A stretch of DNA of 64,000 nucleotides from Stereum hirsutum FP-91666 SS1 (Eukaryota > Basidiomycota > Agaricomycetes > Russulales > Stereaceae). Both the position numbers and the translations under genes were made by a program. The DNA is taken from positions 62,001 to 126,000 of the forward strand of contig NW_006763157.1 of assembly GCF_000264905.1 (NCBI RefSeq), in the 5' to 3' direction. Each line of letters starts with the position of its first letter. Positions within the stretch are counted from its first letter, which is position 1. Of the stretch, positions 1-12,467 are shown in pieces. The notes under the pieces were generated by a model. That model was not told where the DNA came from, ran no database searches, and saw only the letters and a list, made by a program, of their open reading frames with translations.

Positions 1-3000
1 CGCGCCGTTGGTCATGGTCGAACGTTTTGAGAACCTAGCGCAGCAGTATCGTTTGTCAGTGTCCATGGACGACGGAGGGCAAGCAACGGGGAAGGGACTG
101 ACATTCCAGAATGCCACGATGGTTGGCTCGTTGTCGTCATACAGCCCTCCGTAGTTCGTGTGGCTCCTGAGATCATCAACGTCTATCGGGGCATTAACTC
201 CACCAAGGAGGACTTGCAGCTCTTGCTGGTTGAACATCCTGTACATTACATACGAGCCCAGCGTCAGCAATCAATTCAATCCTCTACGCCAAGGGGCGGT
301 CGAAATAGAATGGGGAGACGAGCACGCACCTCAACCACTTCTGATCAATGACATCACTCAAACCATCGAAGAAGGCCTCCGTCTGTTTGCGAATCTGTTT
401 CGTCAACCGGTAGTGCGACATCCTGTAGATGTACTCCAGCCGATTATCCCGGGTCACAGGAATGTTACTCCCATTTGGACAGAGATCAATCGTGTTCGTC
501 ACGCCAAACTCTATAACATACAGAGAGCCCAAGTCTAATTAGAACAAACCACGTACGACTAGGCTGCCAGGAAAGATCGGGATGGAGAGACAAACGCACC
601 TTCTTCAGCGACGGTGAAGTTCAGCGAGAGCTCCTCTGGATTGCCAGTGTAGTGTTTCAAAAAGATGAGCCCATGATAGAGGTCTGGGTCGAGCGAGGCC
701 AGGTCATCAAGGAAGCTCTGCTTGCCTAGCCACTGAAATACGATGCCACGCAAATCACGAGTCAGTACTAGCTCATGAGGAGTAATGAACGGTGTTGCAA
801 GACGCACCTTGGCCAAGAAGAACCCTGCGAAAGCGACGTCCACCAAAATCCCTTCGTAGAGCGCTTTGCCCAGGATGCGCCCGATGAAGCGATACCAGTT
901 CAAGTTGTGAGCTGTACGATGGCATGAATAGCTCATCAGCCTCCAAACACGATCACAATGAGAGATAGATGCACTGGAACTTACCTTCCCTCGCGTAAGA
1001 ATGCGGGTTCGGATACAGTTCATTCTGCTGATTCGCAAGCCACAAACCCCTATTCGTATCAAACGCCTCCTTACACAACTCCGTGAAAAACTCCTTGAAA
1101 ACGCCACCGCCATCAATCCCGCTCTCCACCTCCCCGAACTGATCCACAAACGTGATCTCCACCGGCATCCTCAGATCCGCCTCCGCCAGTCGATTGAACC
1201 CGTCCTCTGCGACGTGTCCTCGTCGGACCGTCACGCGCGTTCGTTTGTGGAAGTATTGGCGACGGTCGACGCCACGGCTGGACATGTCATTCGCTACAAA
1301 GTTGCGGAAAATGGAGACGCGGGCTTCGAAGGGGATGGAGAAGGGGATATTGTTCAGGATTCCGAGGCGGGGGGAGAGGTAGGCGATGTGACGTTTGGAA
1401 AGCGGACGAGTGCCCGTGGGCTGCGAGAGTTGTTGGTCCTCGAAGCTAGTAATGACGTCATCAGTGAATGCAGGTGCACATACAACGACGGGCGATTTGC
1501 GACTCACAGGGCAGCCTCAATGAACGAGGTTAAGTCGATCTGCGAGCCAATGAGCCAGTGGTCTGGAGGCGTGAACTTTTTCCTCGAACTAAAAAATCAC
1601 CATCAGTTCACCTGCACACGCACAACGATTGTGAGCACTCACTCTCTCGCATGTATAGCTACCAAGCATCGCGTCACCTTCTCCCTAACACCCTCCCACT
1701 TCAACCCTCCCGCTGCGCCCCCAGCTCCCTCAAACCCAGGTACAGCGCCCTGCAGTACGCCGATCTGATCCTCCCTCCAATACAGCGTGAAAGCGATGTT
1801 CAACAGCTTCCTCGAGAAAACGACCAGCTCGTCAAGCGTCAAAGGGTTCCGTGGCACATTGGCGGCGGCGGAAGCGGAGGAGAAGAACTCGTCGTCTCCC
1901 ATGGTAAGCAAGGCTTGATAGTAGAGATCGGTAAGGAAGAGGAGTGGGGGCCAGTCTTTCGCGTGTGCAGGTGCTGTGTGGAAAGTCAGATAAGTACTTT
2001 GATGATAGCCAGCTGGGAGTAAAGTGGACATACACATCAAACTACTACCGTCAACACCCTCCCTCCCAAGCGCACTGCTCCGCACGATCCCTCGATAGAT
2101 CTCCCTCACAACGCCTCCTCCACTACCGATTAAGACTGCACTCAACACCCCATCGCTCCTGTTGGGCCAAACCACACAAAGAGCAAACAAGCACTCATAC
2201 AACATATCCCTGGTCGCAGGATAATGTTGGGAAGCAGACAGCAAAGACTTAAGGTGCGGGATGGATGGTATTGTCTGTAGTCGTTTGAGCGTCCGGGTGT
2301 CGAGTTTCGGGAGGGATGGGGGAGCGGGAACTGGGGCAAAGGACGAGACGGCTGTGACTCGGATGGCGGCTGAGGATTCGTCGTCTGAATCTGATTCTAC
2401 GGCATTAGAATTCGACCCGGACGAGGAGGATGGTCGGGCGGAGGGTTCGAGCGCATACGTGGGAAGAGACTTCATAGTCGCTCCGAGAAGTGACAACCAG
2501 CCTTTCAAGGCCGGGGCGGAAAGCTTGGGGTAGCGTGGCGGAATGAAGGCAACGAGGTTAGAAGTCAAATGGACCTTTTCTTCAGTGTCAATGAGCGGTA
2601 CAAAAAGTGAAGGATCAATGGATAGAAGTGCATTGACAGGTAGGCGAGCGGAGAGCACGGATATTGAGGTAAGGGGTAGGCGATTCGGCAAGAGTGGGAT
2701 GGTAAGGATATGTTGCGTAAAATCGACCTGAGCTTTGAGAAGCATAGCACCGAGATCGAGTGAGAATAGGTTGGTCAAGAGAGGTACAAGCGAAGGTAAT
2801 GTTGGAGAGTTCTTGGATTCTACGGGCTGCACAAAGTTATAGTTAGATACGAACCGAACGGTAAGACGTTAGGGCTTACTATTCCGCGGATTGCTTGTGA
2901 AAGAAGTCGGTACAGGTCGCGTTGCAGAAGATATAGAGCTATTGGTACGGTCCAAGAAGATGAAGGTGCTAGCAGAATATCGAGCACGCGTAGGTGTGTG

Positions 3001-3936
3001 ACAGCGTAGGTAGATCTATAAGGTAAGCGATCAGTATACGACTGAGACTCAGAATATGTCTTATCCAAAAATTAATTCGATATGAACTTGTATATCTTTC
3101 ACATAGACCAGGAGAGAAAAACAACGAACGAATGCGCGTGAGTTTAAAGCTGTCAGTCGTGCCACAGGAGGTGTCACCGCGACGCCACACGACTCAAACA
3201 GTGGGATAGCGAGATTTTGACGAGCAGTGGCTTTCTGACTGACAAAACTTGTGCACGCTCCCATAGACGTGGGCGAAGGGTACCCAGAGCCCAAACATAT
3301 CGTACAGAACATCACCGCATCAATAATGTGGCGCTAAGCCTCATGTATTCCAAGTCAGGATTGCTATCGGACCGCCCTCGGCATACTTGCCAAACCAAAA
3401 GCAAAGACTGCAGAAGGCATGCGAAGGATCGAAACATGCATATGAAAGACACTCACTCAGGATGCTCAGCCACGGATTGGAGGATGAGGAGGGCTGCTTG
3501 TCGTGTAAGGACCAACCAGCTCTCTCGTTCGGGTCCATTCGCATGCTGAAAGAACACATCTATAACGCAAGTTCAGAAGATACGAGATCAGATAGTTCCC
3601 AAATGACGGACCTTGACCACCGCTGGTCAACGTCGTCGACCAGTGACCCAATACTTCCTCGTCCTTCCCAATCAGCACCATACACCGGAGCCCATTGACT
3701 CCCAACACATCCTGCGCAAAACTTTGTCTAAGCTGCTGCCTCACATTCCTAACCTGCATATTACCCCTCCACCATGCCTGTATACGGACCGCCGAGTCAT
3801 GTTTCTTCCTCGAGTTCTCGCGTTCGGAACGTCTTGCCTTGGCTTGATTGAGTATATGAGCATGCGTGGTGGCAGAGGATGCTCCGCCAAGATTGATATT
3901 TCGGCGCCGTTCTTCGCTGCCAAATAGTGAGCTCAT
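1..3936 (-). CDS. HECT-type E3 ubiquitin ligase, Hul5/UBE3B-UBE3C-like (partial, C-terminus off the left edge)
   Basis: The protein starts at the ATG at 3936 (MSSLFGSEERRR) and carries an IQ motif near the N-terminus (VRIQAWWRGNMQ), the arrangement of Hul5/UBE3B/UBE3C ligases. Several short introns follow. The HECT domain is recognisable between about 1500 and 130: the blocks RVTVRRGHVAEDG, FGEVESGIDGGGVFKEFF, NWYRFIGRILGKALYEG, the segment around LKHYTGNPEELSLNF, then INRVRHAKLYN-type antisense to the N-lobe end, and finally MFNQQELQVLLGGVNAPID with RSHTNYGGLYDDNEP in the C-lobe near 130-240. The catalytic Cys lies beyond position 1, so it cannot be seen. Known role of the family: transfers ubiquitin from E2 to misfolded or proteasome-bound substrates. 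The middle (about 1640-2830) is the poorly conserved helical region. Exon borders were not all resolved. Confidence 0.9.
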
Positions 3937-4970
3937 GTATGAAATTTATACAGCTGAAGGGAGGCAAGGGTGAGGCTGAGGTAGGCTGATGAAAGTACAG
4001 AGCAAGGAGACGCGTACTCTGCCTGAGCGCTCGTCGCCACACATTACGCAATCCGTGGATCCGTCTTCCTCGCCACAAAATGTGCTCCTATTCAATTAAT
4101 TCACTAACCTTTGTTCTCTGAGATTGTGAGGGCACAAAAAATAAAGGAGAGCAAGGATATGGTACTGTATATGAAACGATCATATAGATAATGAAAAAAG
4201 AGCTGTCGTGACAGTCAAGAGACAGCAAAGAGAAGTGGCCTCAACTGGAGTTCTGGTTGAATTCGACTCGGCCTAAAACTGACATCACTCAGACAAAGGA
4301 AGTGGCCATGGACGAGTCTGCAAGTTTCTTCTACCGATTCTGCTCTGAACATCGGCAAAAACTTGAAGCTCTACATCCAACATATATATCTCTGAGGTGT
4401 GTAACACCATCCATAAGGCCTATATCAAAATGCTTATTTCAGTATTTCAACCATCAGGTTTGTCTTAACACGGGTTTCCCGTAATGATGAGCCGCAATGT
4501 TGCAAGGTGGCGAAGGCTCCTCAACACAAGTCCTGAACGTGTTGTCAGTGTGATTTCGCTAAGGAGAACCACTAACCAACAAAATAGGTGGGGAGACACC
4601 GCAAATGTCAGTAGGATCGTATTCTCCCTGAGCTCACGTCGATCAGTGCGATAAGACTCTCGCTACCAGGACATCGCCGCTGTGTTCATCACTCTGAAAG
4701 AGGTCGCTACAGCGCCGGAATCGAAGCTATTGAGCCTCATCGTTAGAGGTAGGGAATCCTATTCTGTAGTCTATATTTTGGATATATATTCGGGAATGTC
4801 ACTTCCTTGAGGACCCTTTAAACAACTCCATGAGCTGTGATATCTTAAGGTGGCGAAAGTAGTCCACCACGGTTTAGTGACCTTTCTGGTCCATTATTTC
4901 TAGCTAAATTGTCTCGACCACACGTTCAGAATGACGTTTCCTCAGAATCGATATTGGTCGGGGTACACTT
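3937..4970. other. intergenic between two diverging/tandem minus-strand genes
   Basis: About 1 kb holding the promoter side of the HECT gene and the 3' flank of the MYND gene. I see no convincing coding region, RNA gene or repeat here. Confidence 0.5.
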
Positions 4971-6970
4971 CTACAGAGGCATCGAACGTGCAGGTTTGGG
5001 GAACCTGAACGGAAATCTCTCTGGAAAAATGTCTGTATAGTTCATACCGCTGTCATCGTCGAGGATGGGTACACGCAACCCACACGTCAAGCGATGCTCT
5101 GGCCAGTCCCTTCATGTCGTAGTATTAGGGAACATTGAAAAGTCAAAGGCAAAAACGGACGTGCTCACTTTTTCTGGCAAGCTCTCCCGCAGTATCGCAC
5201 GTCCTGACATCCCTTGCATCGTTGACTAGATCTTTCTGTACATCCTCGTCGCATGCATCGCCGTTCCACCTCGCAGATGGACTGCAGCTCGCTTAAAACG
5301 AACCAGATAGTTTTTGTATGGTATACGTGAGATTCTGGAGCGGTTTGCCACCACCGGTGGATCATAGGGTCTGCTACGAATGCAAGATCGAGACATTCGT
5401 ACATGAGGCGAGATCGAGGCAAATCAGGGCGAAGTATGGGAAGGAAAGCTGGGCTGTTGTCGACAATGCCGTGAATGTCTCTAAGAATACAGCTGACATT
5501 GTCTGGACACCACTGTTAAGTATTTAGACACCGTTGGTTAGAAGGATACGCACGGAGATTATTAGTCCCATTTTTCCCGTATCTCAAAACACCCTCTAGA
5601 CCTTCAAACAACCTTGATTTTGCACAGACCCTGAGGAGCGATCCTGTCTGTTCTGCCCAGCGTCCGTCAACAAGGTTCAACAAGTGTCTTGTGAGAAGCA
5701 AGATGGCCGTTACAGCGGCTACGCTGTCGTCACCTAAGGATGGCACAAGCTGTCGGGGATCGTGGAGGAGAGAGAACAAGTAGGTAAATATTGGCAGAGA
5801 GCGACACATAGTATTCATGAACGATGTGTCCAGATTGGAGCCCACGCGTGAAACTTGGCTTAGTGTGATGAGAAAGCTACAGGCTGCACATAATTGCTCT
5901 AGGCGCAAGTCAGTCGGGCGCTGTAAAAAGTTGTCTAGAAAACGTCCTGGAGATCCATCCGGAACGCCTTGAAGGAAGGCGGGAATGACATGTGGTGGGA
6001 CAGGATGGGACTGCCTATAATTGTAGACCATATTGTCCTTGCGCGGATCAGGATCGAACGCGAGGGAGAAGCAGTCGGCAGCTCCACCGGCGTCATGTGC
6101 ATGGGTCGTGTGCATCCAAAAGCGGGAGATAAGTGGAACAGTTTTGTCGTCGCACGAATCGATGATGCTGCGTACAATCAGCTTGCGATTAAGCACAATG
6201 ACTGACAGCCTACCTGAGAAACGACGGCTCCTTTCTCATTAATTCAGCTAGGAGCCAAGCAAACACTGCACGCTCAAACACGTGTGTTGGTCCCGGGAGG
6301 AGGCTTCTCTGGGGGTCCCGCCACATCTAATTACGAGAGTTCCATAAGGATGCGTTAAACACACAGATCGCGAACGACATTCCAACTCACCTGATCCGTC
6401 AATGCTGTCCAATAACGCTTTATACAGAGAATGAATTTTTGATCTCTCGACGAAAGGGGACTCTCCAGGTGATGAGCACCCATATAGAGAATCTCCACAG
6501 GGATATGATAAGACGATTCCATCTAGAGGAAACAGTGATTGAACGACAGTTATCGAACCCCGAACTATGGACCGAAAGGCGTACTGTTTCTCTGGCGGCT
6601 AGTCTTTGCTGTTCCGTCGTATCCAGATTTTCAGGAAACTTCATCTCGAGATTGATAGCGGCTAGGCAGAGTTGTTCTGCAATACCATAATCCACAAGAG
6701 CTTTCCAGGAAGATCCGCCTTCCCAGGCGACCTCTTTCATAGCGAGCATGGACATGGTAATATCCTACGACTCTTGATAAACGGAGCTCTTAGACAAGGG
6801 TGATGGTTGCGTACAAGTCCAGTATACCCCCAGCGATTGCGATTCGGACCGACTTGATAGAACTCCACCACTCGCTTCGGGTTTGTTTCGATAATCTTGC
6901 GCCACGCAGATTCCGAAGGCATCGTGGGTCTAAAGAAGGGAGGGAGTCTTCGAGGCTGTTTGTGTGACAT
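4971..6970 (-). CDS. MYND-type zinc finger protein
   Basis: A multi-exon gene. The C-terminal exon reads across an intron (donor GTGAGC near 5168, acceptor near 5130) to give a MYND finger with Cys pairs CMRRGC, CKGC, YCGRAC and the closing HRLTC, then about 25 residues to the stop at 4971-4973. An upstream intron near 5490-5550 joins GTNNL to HNVSCILRDIHGIVDN. The N-terminal and central parts are helical and unclassified. Such long MYND proteins are abundant in mushrooms, with the finger at the C-terminus; the finger binds proline-rich peptides in characterised members, but this one has no assigned function. The start is uncertain: the ATG at 6970 (MSHKQPRRLPPFF) is used here, but the same frame stays open to an ATG at 7123. 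Confidence 0.85.
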
Positions 6971-7422
6971 GTCAGCTAAAGTCGGGCCTTTTCTTGGGAG
7001 TGATAGCGCTGAGAGGGCCGGGCTCACCTTGTTCGCGAATATCGGAGATGGCGAGCGCAGGGCTGTGGGATGGTAGAGAGCACGACGAAGAATTACTACG
7101 TCCGCGACGGAAGTCGAGATCAAATATAGGCGTCCAATCCGGAAGAACCGTGTGAAACTCTATACGGAATTAGCCGGTTTGGTGAAATCGAATACGGTGT
7201 GTGGCCCTTTGGTGGACCTAAGCATGCCTCTCGCTCCCAGTGGGGGTTTTTTTTCCTATCTAGCGTTGATTATATATACATTTCCTCAAACAGGAAAAAA
7301 GTAATGCCAAGATAAGGACAAGAAGTGTCAAGCAATGTCTGTAATTTACATTAAAGGTATCTGAATCGGAGAAGACGCACTGCACAATCGAGCCCGAGGC
7401 CTGCGCCCAAGCTTCCTTATGA

Positions 7423-9012
7423 TCATAAGGGACGCAGACGCCGCTCAACAAAAGGTACCACACGAGCTTCCCCGGTATTTGGCTGTGTTATTCCAGTTCC
7501 AGGGCGTACCGGTCTCCGCACGACAACCTTCCGTCGTCCAGCGCTCTTCATATCTAGCCCCAACCTATCCGCGATATCCTGCAAGGCCTCCTCTCGCCTT
7601 AGACTCGACATGATTCCAGATATACTTGATCTCGGCGAAGCAGCAGCCCCTGTGGTGAGCGTCCGCGTTCCTGCATGAATATCCAGTACGCTCGGGAGGT
7701 CCAAACTGGGCGGTGAGAGTACAGCAGGACTCGCGCTCGGCCCACTGCCGCGGTCTAGGATCTCGGTCATGTCTATCGACAGTGAATCATCGTGACGGTG
7801 GTAAGGATGAGCGACCCTGGTTGACCTGTTGTCGTTTCTTCGATTTTCATCGAAATGGTCTGTGAATGGAGTGATAGTCCCGGGATTTTCCGGGTGAAAC
7901 GTGTGACGGGAGGAGGCGATACGTCGACGGCGCCATAATAGAAATGCAAGGGCGGAAACGGCAGTGGCCACAGCCGCGGCAGCAACGGAACCAGCAATGA
8001 TCTTGACCCGTTGTGCGTGCGATGAAGCAGATGAGGGTATTGTTGCTGATGGTACGAAGGAAGGTGAAGCCGATGTCTGCGATGATGTAGGTGATGGCGC
8101 AGTCGACGAGGAGACAGTCAATGGTGAAGTCAGTGGGGCCGATGTGATCGAAATGGAGAAGCGAAGAGGAGATAATGTTGAATTTGTGGGAGTTGAGGTC
8201 CTTTGCGTGATTAGACTTGTCGGAGGGACTGAGGGTGACGTGGGTATGGTGGATGGAGACTGCGGTGCGGGCTGTGTGGTCGACGGTCTCAAAGAGCTCC
8301 AAGAGCCTATTGTGGAGCTGGGTAGTAGAGGTTCTAAATCTGTCCTGAGAAAAAAGAACTTCAGAGAAAGAGCACCCTGAGGAGAACCGTGTACCTACAT
8401 GTATACCGCATAGTCAAATAAAACAGGACCGTCGCTGAACAAGACCGTCCCGACCACCGTGTGAAAGCCTTGCTTCAAGCCCTCCTTAGTGAAGACGGTC
8501 TGATTGTACTGGAAGTCACTGTCTCCCGTCCCAATGGCGTCCAAACCTTGAGCAACAAGTGTAATATCCTTGTCGTCGAGCGTGAATGAAAGCGATGCAA
8601 AGGTCCCGACTTTGATGATATTGGAAATCCAAATGGCAGTACCTGTAGCGATCCTTACGATGATCAGCTGCTTTTTACAGATACGATCATGATAGACATG
8701 GTAGGAGGTGAGACGAAAAGACGTACCATGGAACTGGATCGTGAATGAGGGTGGCTCTTCAAACAAGCTACCGGCAGTCGCGTTGTGCCAAGTCCCGTCA
8801 AGAGCGCTACATGGGTCGTCTGCGACATTAAATTCAGTACAGTTGAACTCTTGCCATTCCTCGGCAGGGCTGTAGATGGGCTTGAGACCAGTCACTTCGT
8901 CCCCGGCCTGATCGTCTATAGTCACATTCATTGGCACGCATAGGGCGTCCAGGAAAAGGAATGTCATGAAAAGGAATGTGAGAGCGCGCTGGAACGGACG
9001 ACCTGCGACCAT
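7423..9012 (-). CDS. single-pass type I membrane protein with Ser/Thr-rich stalk
   Basis: N-terminal signal sequence (FLFMTFLFLDALC) followed by an extracellular domain with FHGTAIWISN after splicing, a pattern seen in many uncharacterised mushroom membrane proteins. An 84-bp intron (starting GTACGTC, ending CTACAG, near 8640-8725) has no stop and a length divisible by three. A second intron near 8340-8400 joins YAVYM to TDLEPLLPSS. Then comes a Ser/Thr/Pro-rich stalk of about 90 residues, a membrane helix (IIAGSVAAAAVATAVSALAF) with stop-transfer LLWRRRR, and a cytoplasmic tail of about 160 residues. The tail contains LPSVLDIHAGTRTLTT, nearly identical to a motif in the eqolisin fusion at 42.7-45.0 kb. 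No enzymatic domain seen; a cell-wall or surface sensor role would be a guess. Confidence 0.8.
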
Positions 9013-10144
9013 TAGTCTAAGGACTGCGGGTAAAAGGGCTAGGAGGGAAACAGGCCGGGAGACTTAGACTCCGAAGCTAAGCTTTATGGAAGGCAAGTGT
9101 TGAAACATCTCACATGGAGTGCAGGACTGACCGGATCGCCAAAGAGACCATTGTAGGAGACAATGCGATGACGCCGACCGATATAGGAACCCATTCAAAA
9201 CAAAGACCGAATTTGGTAAGAACGAAGGACTGCAACAAAAGTCTGTTCCTGACGATCGTAGCCCTGTAGCATTGCGTGGTGCCTGTCTTCATGTGGTATA
9301 CGGGAAGCGCAATAGGAAACAGTAGTCTTTCTCGAGGGTGAATGAATACGATCGCAATTGGTCCGATTGATCCTCGTCAGATAGCCACTAGAACGCGCAG
9401 GAGCCACCAACTATGGATTTAGTTCGAGTCGAGAATTGAAAGCAGAAACGAACGCCCTCCGAGCACCAGCAACGAATATCACGTCTATGAAAGCATAAGC
9501 ATCTCAGCCATAATTTGAGATGCCGTAGATCATATGTACCTGGAAATGCATATATGCCGAGAGGGGCTTTGCCCAGCGAACACGTAGATGAGCCACTCAG
9601 CCTCGGAATATTTTTCTTGGAGCCTGCACCTGAAATGTTCGGAACAGCTCTATGTGGCAATGTACCGAGACTCGCCACCGTATTACAGCACTGAACCTGT
9701 TGAGAATCAGCTGGGCCACACGAGACCTTTCGCGAGGTTTCCATAGATTTTCTCGAGTAATGGATCTGGGAGGAATACCAACTTGTCGCGATCAACGAGT
9801 GTAGACAGCCGTCAAGGTCCTTAAACCTCATCGACCTCGGCATGGAGCCTACGTTGCACTTCGAGCGGAGCTGGTAAGAGGAACGTTATGGAGACCACGC
9901 AACAAGAGAAACCATCACAGGAGAGCCATGATGATATTGATGTTCGTTGTCGAATATCGCCTTAACGAAAGATTAGAATACTGAGGCACACAAAAGGTCT
10001 TATGTACCACTGTTTCATCACGAAATGAGCCTCTCAGCTTCCGGAGACCTCAGTTCAAGCCGACACCTGAAAGGTGTAGGATGGCTGAAAGATCCAAAGA
10101 TAATCGTTCCATCAAGTTCAGCGTCAATAGGTCCTGATTAGATC
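9013..10144. other. intergenic, no supported gene
   Basis: A minus-strand open stretch near 9700 contains a QCCN motif with hydrophobin-like Cys spacing, but no signal peptide or later Cys pairs (see rejected items). Nothing else supported. Confidence 0.4.
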
Positions 10145-12144
10145 TCAATCCACACACCTAATCGTTCCTCCTGTGTATTCCACCTTTGTCTCCACCGGAC
10201 ATCCATCTTCGTCAATACATGGAAGGATGTTGAACACCGAGAGTAACATAGCGGCAGTGATGAACAGCGAATCTTCGGCGAGATGCCGGCCTGGACAGAT
10301 GCGCCTGCCATATCCGAACACAAAGGTCCTCGGATCGGGATTCGTCTCCGTCGCAGCGGGGCGCTTATCGGATGAACGGGGAGGGTAGCGATCCGGATTG
10401 AAGTCGAATGGGTTTGGGTAGAGAGCGTGGTTGTGCAGGATTCCCCTACAGTGCAACGCGGATGATTAGGATCACTGCGATATGGCCCGCAAACTACCTA
10501 CCAGTTATTCGCAATGACGGTAGATCCAGCGGGAAGGTAGAAGCCCTCGTAATGATCGTCTTCCGTTAGCAGGTGCGGGATTCCTAGTGATCAGGGAGCG
10601 TTGGTTCATCTTGTAGTCACGCTAGTCACAGCAGTCGCACCTAGATTTGCCACAGGATTCCAGCGGTGAACCTCTTTGAGTACCGCGTCCAAGTAAACCA
10701 GATCGTCTCGATCGTCGAACGTGGGAAGACGTGAAGATCCAACAACTTTATCGATCTCGGCCTGGGCCTTACGTTGGACCTCGGGGTTGATGAGCATGGC
10801 CAGGAAGAACGACGTTATAGCGGACACGGTCTATGGTGAAACGTTAGCAGTAGTCCACAGAGATGAATAAGGCCACGCACCGTATCAGCCCCAGCTGCAT
10901 GAAGACAGAGAGGGTTCGTTATTAATGACCGGCCAGTGGCATAAACGAGAAAGGGAAACGACTTACCAACGTAGAATGCAACGGACGTCCACTTGAGAAC
11001 TGTTTCCTCCTCTGGAGTTGGGTTCGGATTGTTCTCGATGAGGCTGGCCGTAAAAGAAGGTTGCGCCGTACCATTTTGCTTTGTATACGATTAAAATTCA
11101 CTAGGAGACCGGCAGAGGAAACCATCGGTAGAGCGTACCAGCTGTTGCGAAATATACTTGTATGGCTCGTCTCTGAGGTCGATCGTCGTCTTTCTCCATT
11201 CCCTCGCTTTGCGCTGAAATCCCGCACCAGGGAGCCACTCGGGTATGTGCCTCACTGGGAACGAGTCGTTAGGCCCAAAGGAGCAGAGAATCAAAGAAAT
11301 AGACATACGTTGAGGCAGCATATCGACAAGAAATGCACCGGGTGTACTCGCTACGCTGAATTCGTGGTCCGCCAGCTCTGCGAGCTGTAGAAGCCAGTCA
11401 TCGTCTTCTGTTACTTTGTGGGCATGCGACATCTGTAAGACCGTAGCCGCCACCAACCTATGCGACATTCGTTCACTACCCACGTCAAATGCAAGATGTC
11501 GTAGGAAGTGAGCTACGTACTTTCTAATCTGCCCGATGAAGGTAGCTGGAGATACCTGGAGTTGGCGCAGGAACTCCAGATTAGTATCCTGGATCATCCT
11601 GTGCCAGCCCCGCACTTCCCGAGGTGCTAGTGCTTGACCCAGATACTTGCGTGCCAAACGATGGTTCGGATCGTAGGGATGCAGAGGTATGCTATCCACG
11701 TAACCTATCCTGCAACTCTATATCGATATGGCGCGCATTATCTCAAGCTAAGATAAGCGACGTACATTTCTCCAGCCATGGTGAGGGTTGGCCTATCCGA
11801 GTATATGGCACTCCTTCTGTCGAGGAGGTCATGTACCACCTTCGGAGAATTTAGAACGACGATGTGCCGACCGAGGACGGTGAGATGCACGATATCGCCT
11901 GAACGCCGATTCAGCAACAGGCAAGCATATAATGAAGTAGCGGAGCCCTACCGTGATCTTGAGCCATTTCCGTGAAGGCAAGCCACTCTTTATCGGTGGG
12001 CATCTGGTGTGCGTTTCCGATCATCGGCAGCGTTCTCGGACCTGGGGGGTATGGAGGATGTTTCCTAGACGAGACCGCATTATGCACTACAAAGCCAGCA
12101 AGACCTATGGCAATGTAGGAAGCGAGATTAAGCGAAGACGACAT
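10145..12144 (-). CDS. cytochrome P450 monooxygenase
   Basis: Multi-exon P450 that appears intact after splicing. Starts at 12144 with a membrane anchor ([16 protein letters not shown]) and the proline hinge [11 protein letters not shown]. The helix-I signature AGADT is encoded just upstream of a GTGCGT donor near 10880. The K-helix ExxR is in [10 protein letters not shown]. An intron (donor GTGCGACT, acceptor CACTAG, near 10575-10635) joins NLG to [17 protein letters not shown]. The PERF-type segment is FNPDRYPP and the heme loop is [16 protein letters not shown] with the axial Cys. The stop is at 10145-10147. This type of fungal P450 is commonly annotated as O-methylsterigmatocystin oxidoreductase-like, but that label is family similarity only; substrate unknown. 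No biosynthetic gene cluster is visible around it. Confidence 0.92.
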
Positions 12145-12467
12145 AGGCAGAAAGAAGAGAGATAATGGGAATGCGAGTATATGATCCCACCCATGTATAT
12201 ACTTGTGCGTTCCCGATCGGCTCTCCGATGGTCCTAGTTTCAGTATAAGGGCATGTCTTGATTGGGAAATTGTATGTCACACTCTCACGTTCTCTACAGC
12301 TCAACAAACTTCAATGGCGGACATCAAACGCCGTAGCTCAGTCATCCATCGTTTTTAAGAGAACGAGTAGTAGCTGACGAAGCGATGACAAAGAGGTTGC
12401 TGAAGCAAAAGCAATGTCAATATCGTCCTCCACTCAAAAGTCCACCGAGTATCAGCTCGTACCTTTA
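12145..12467. other. short intergenic gap
   Basis: Holds the promoter of the P450 gene and the 3' flank of the SET gene. No further feature seen. Confidence 0.4.

Noticed and set aside
9388..9843. Possible hydrophobin on the minus strand (QCCN motif with C-x9-CC-x34-C spacing).
   Set aside because: No signal peptide, the second half of the eight-Cys pattern is missing, and no splice reading restored it. The spacing could be chance.
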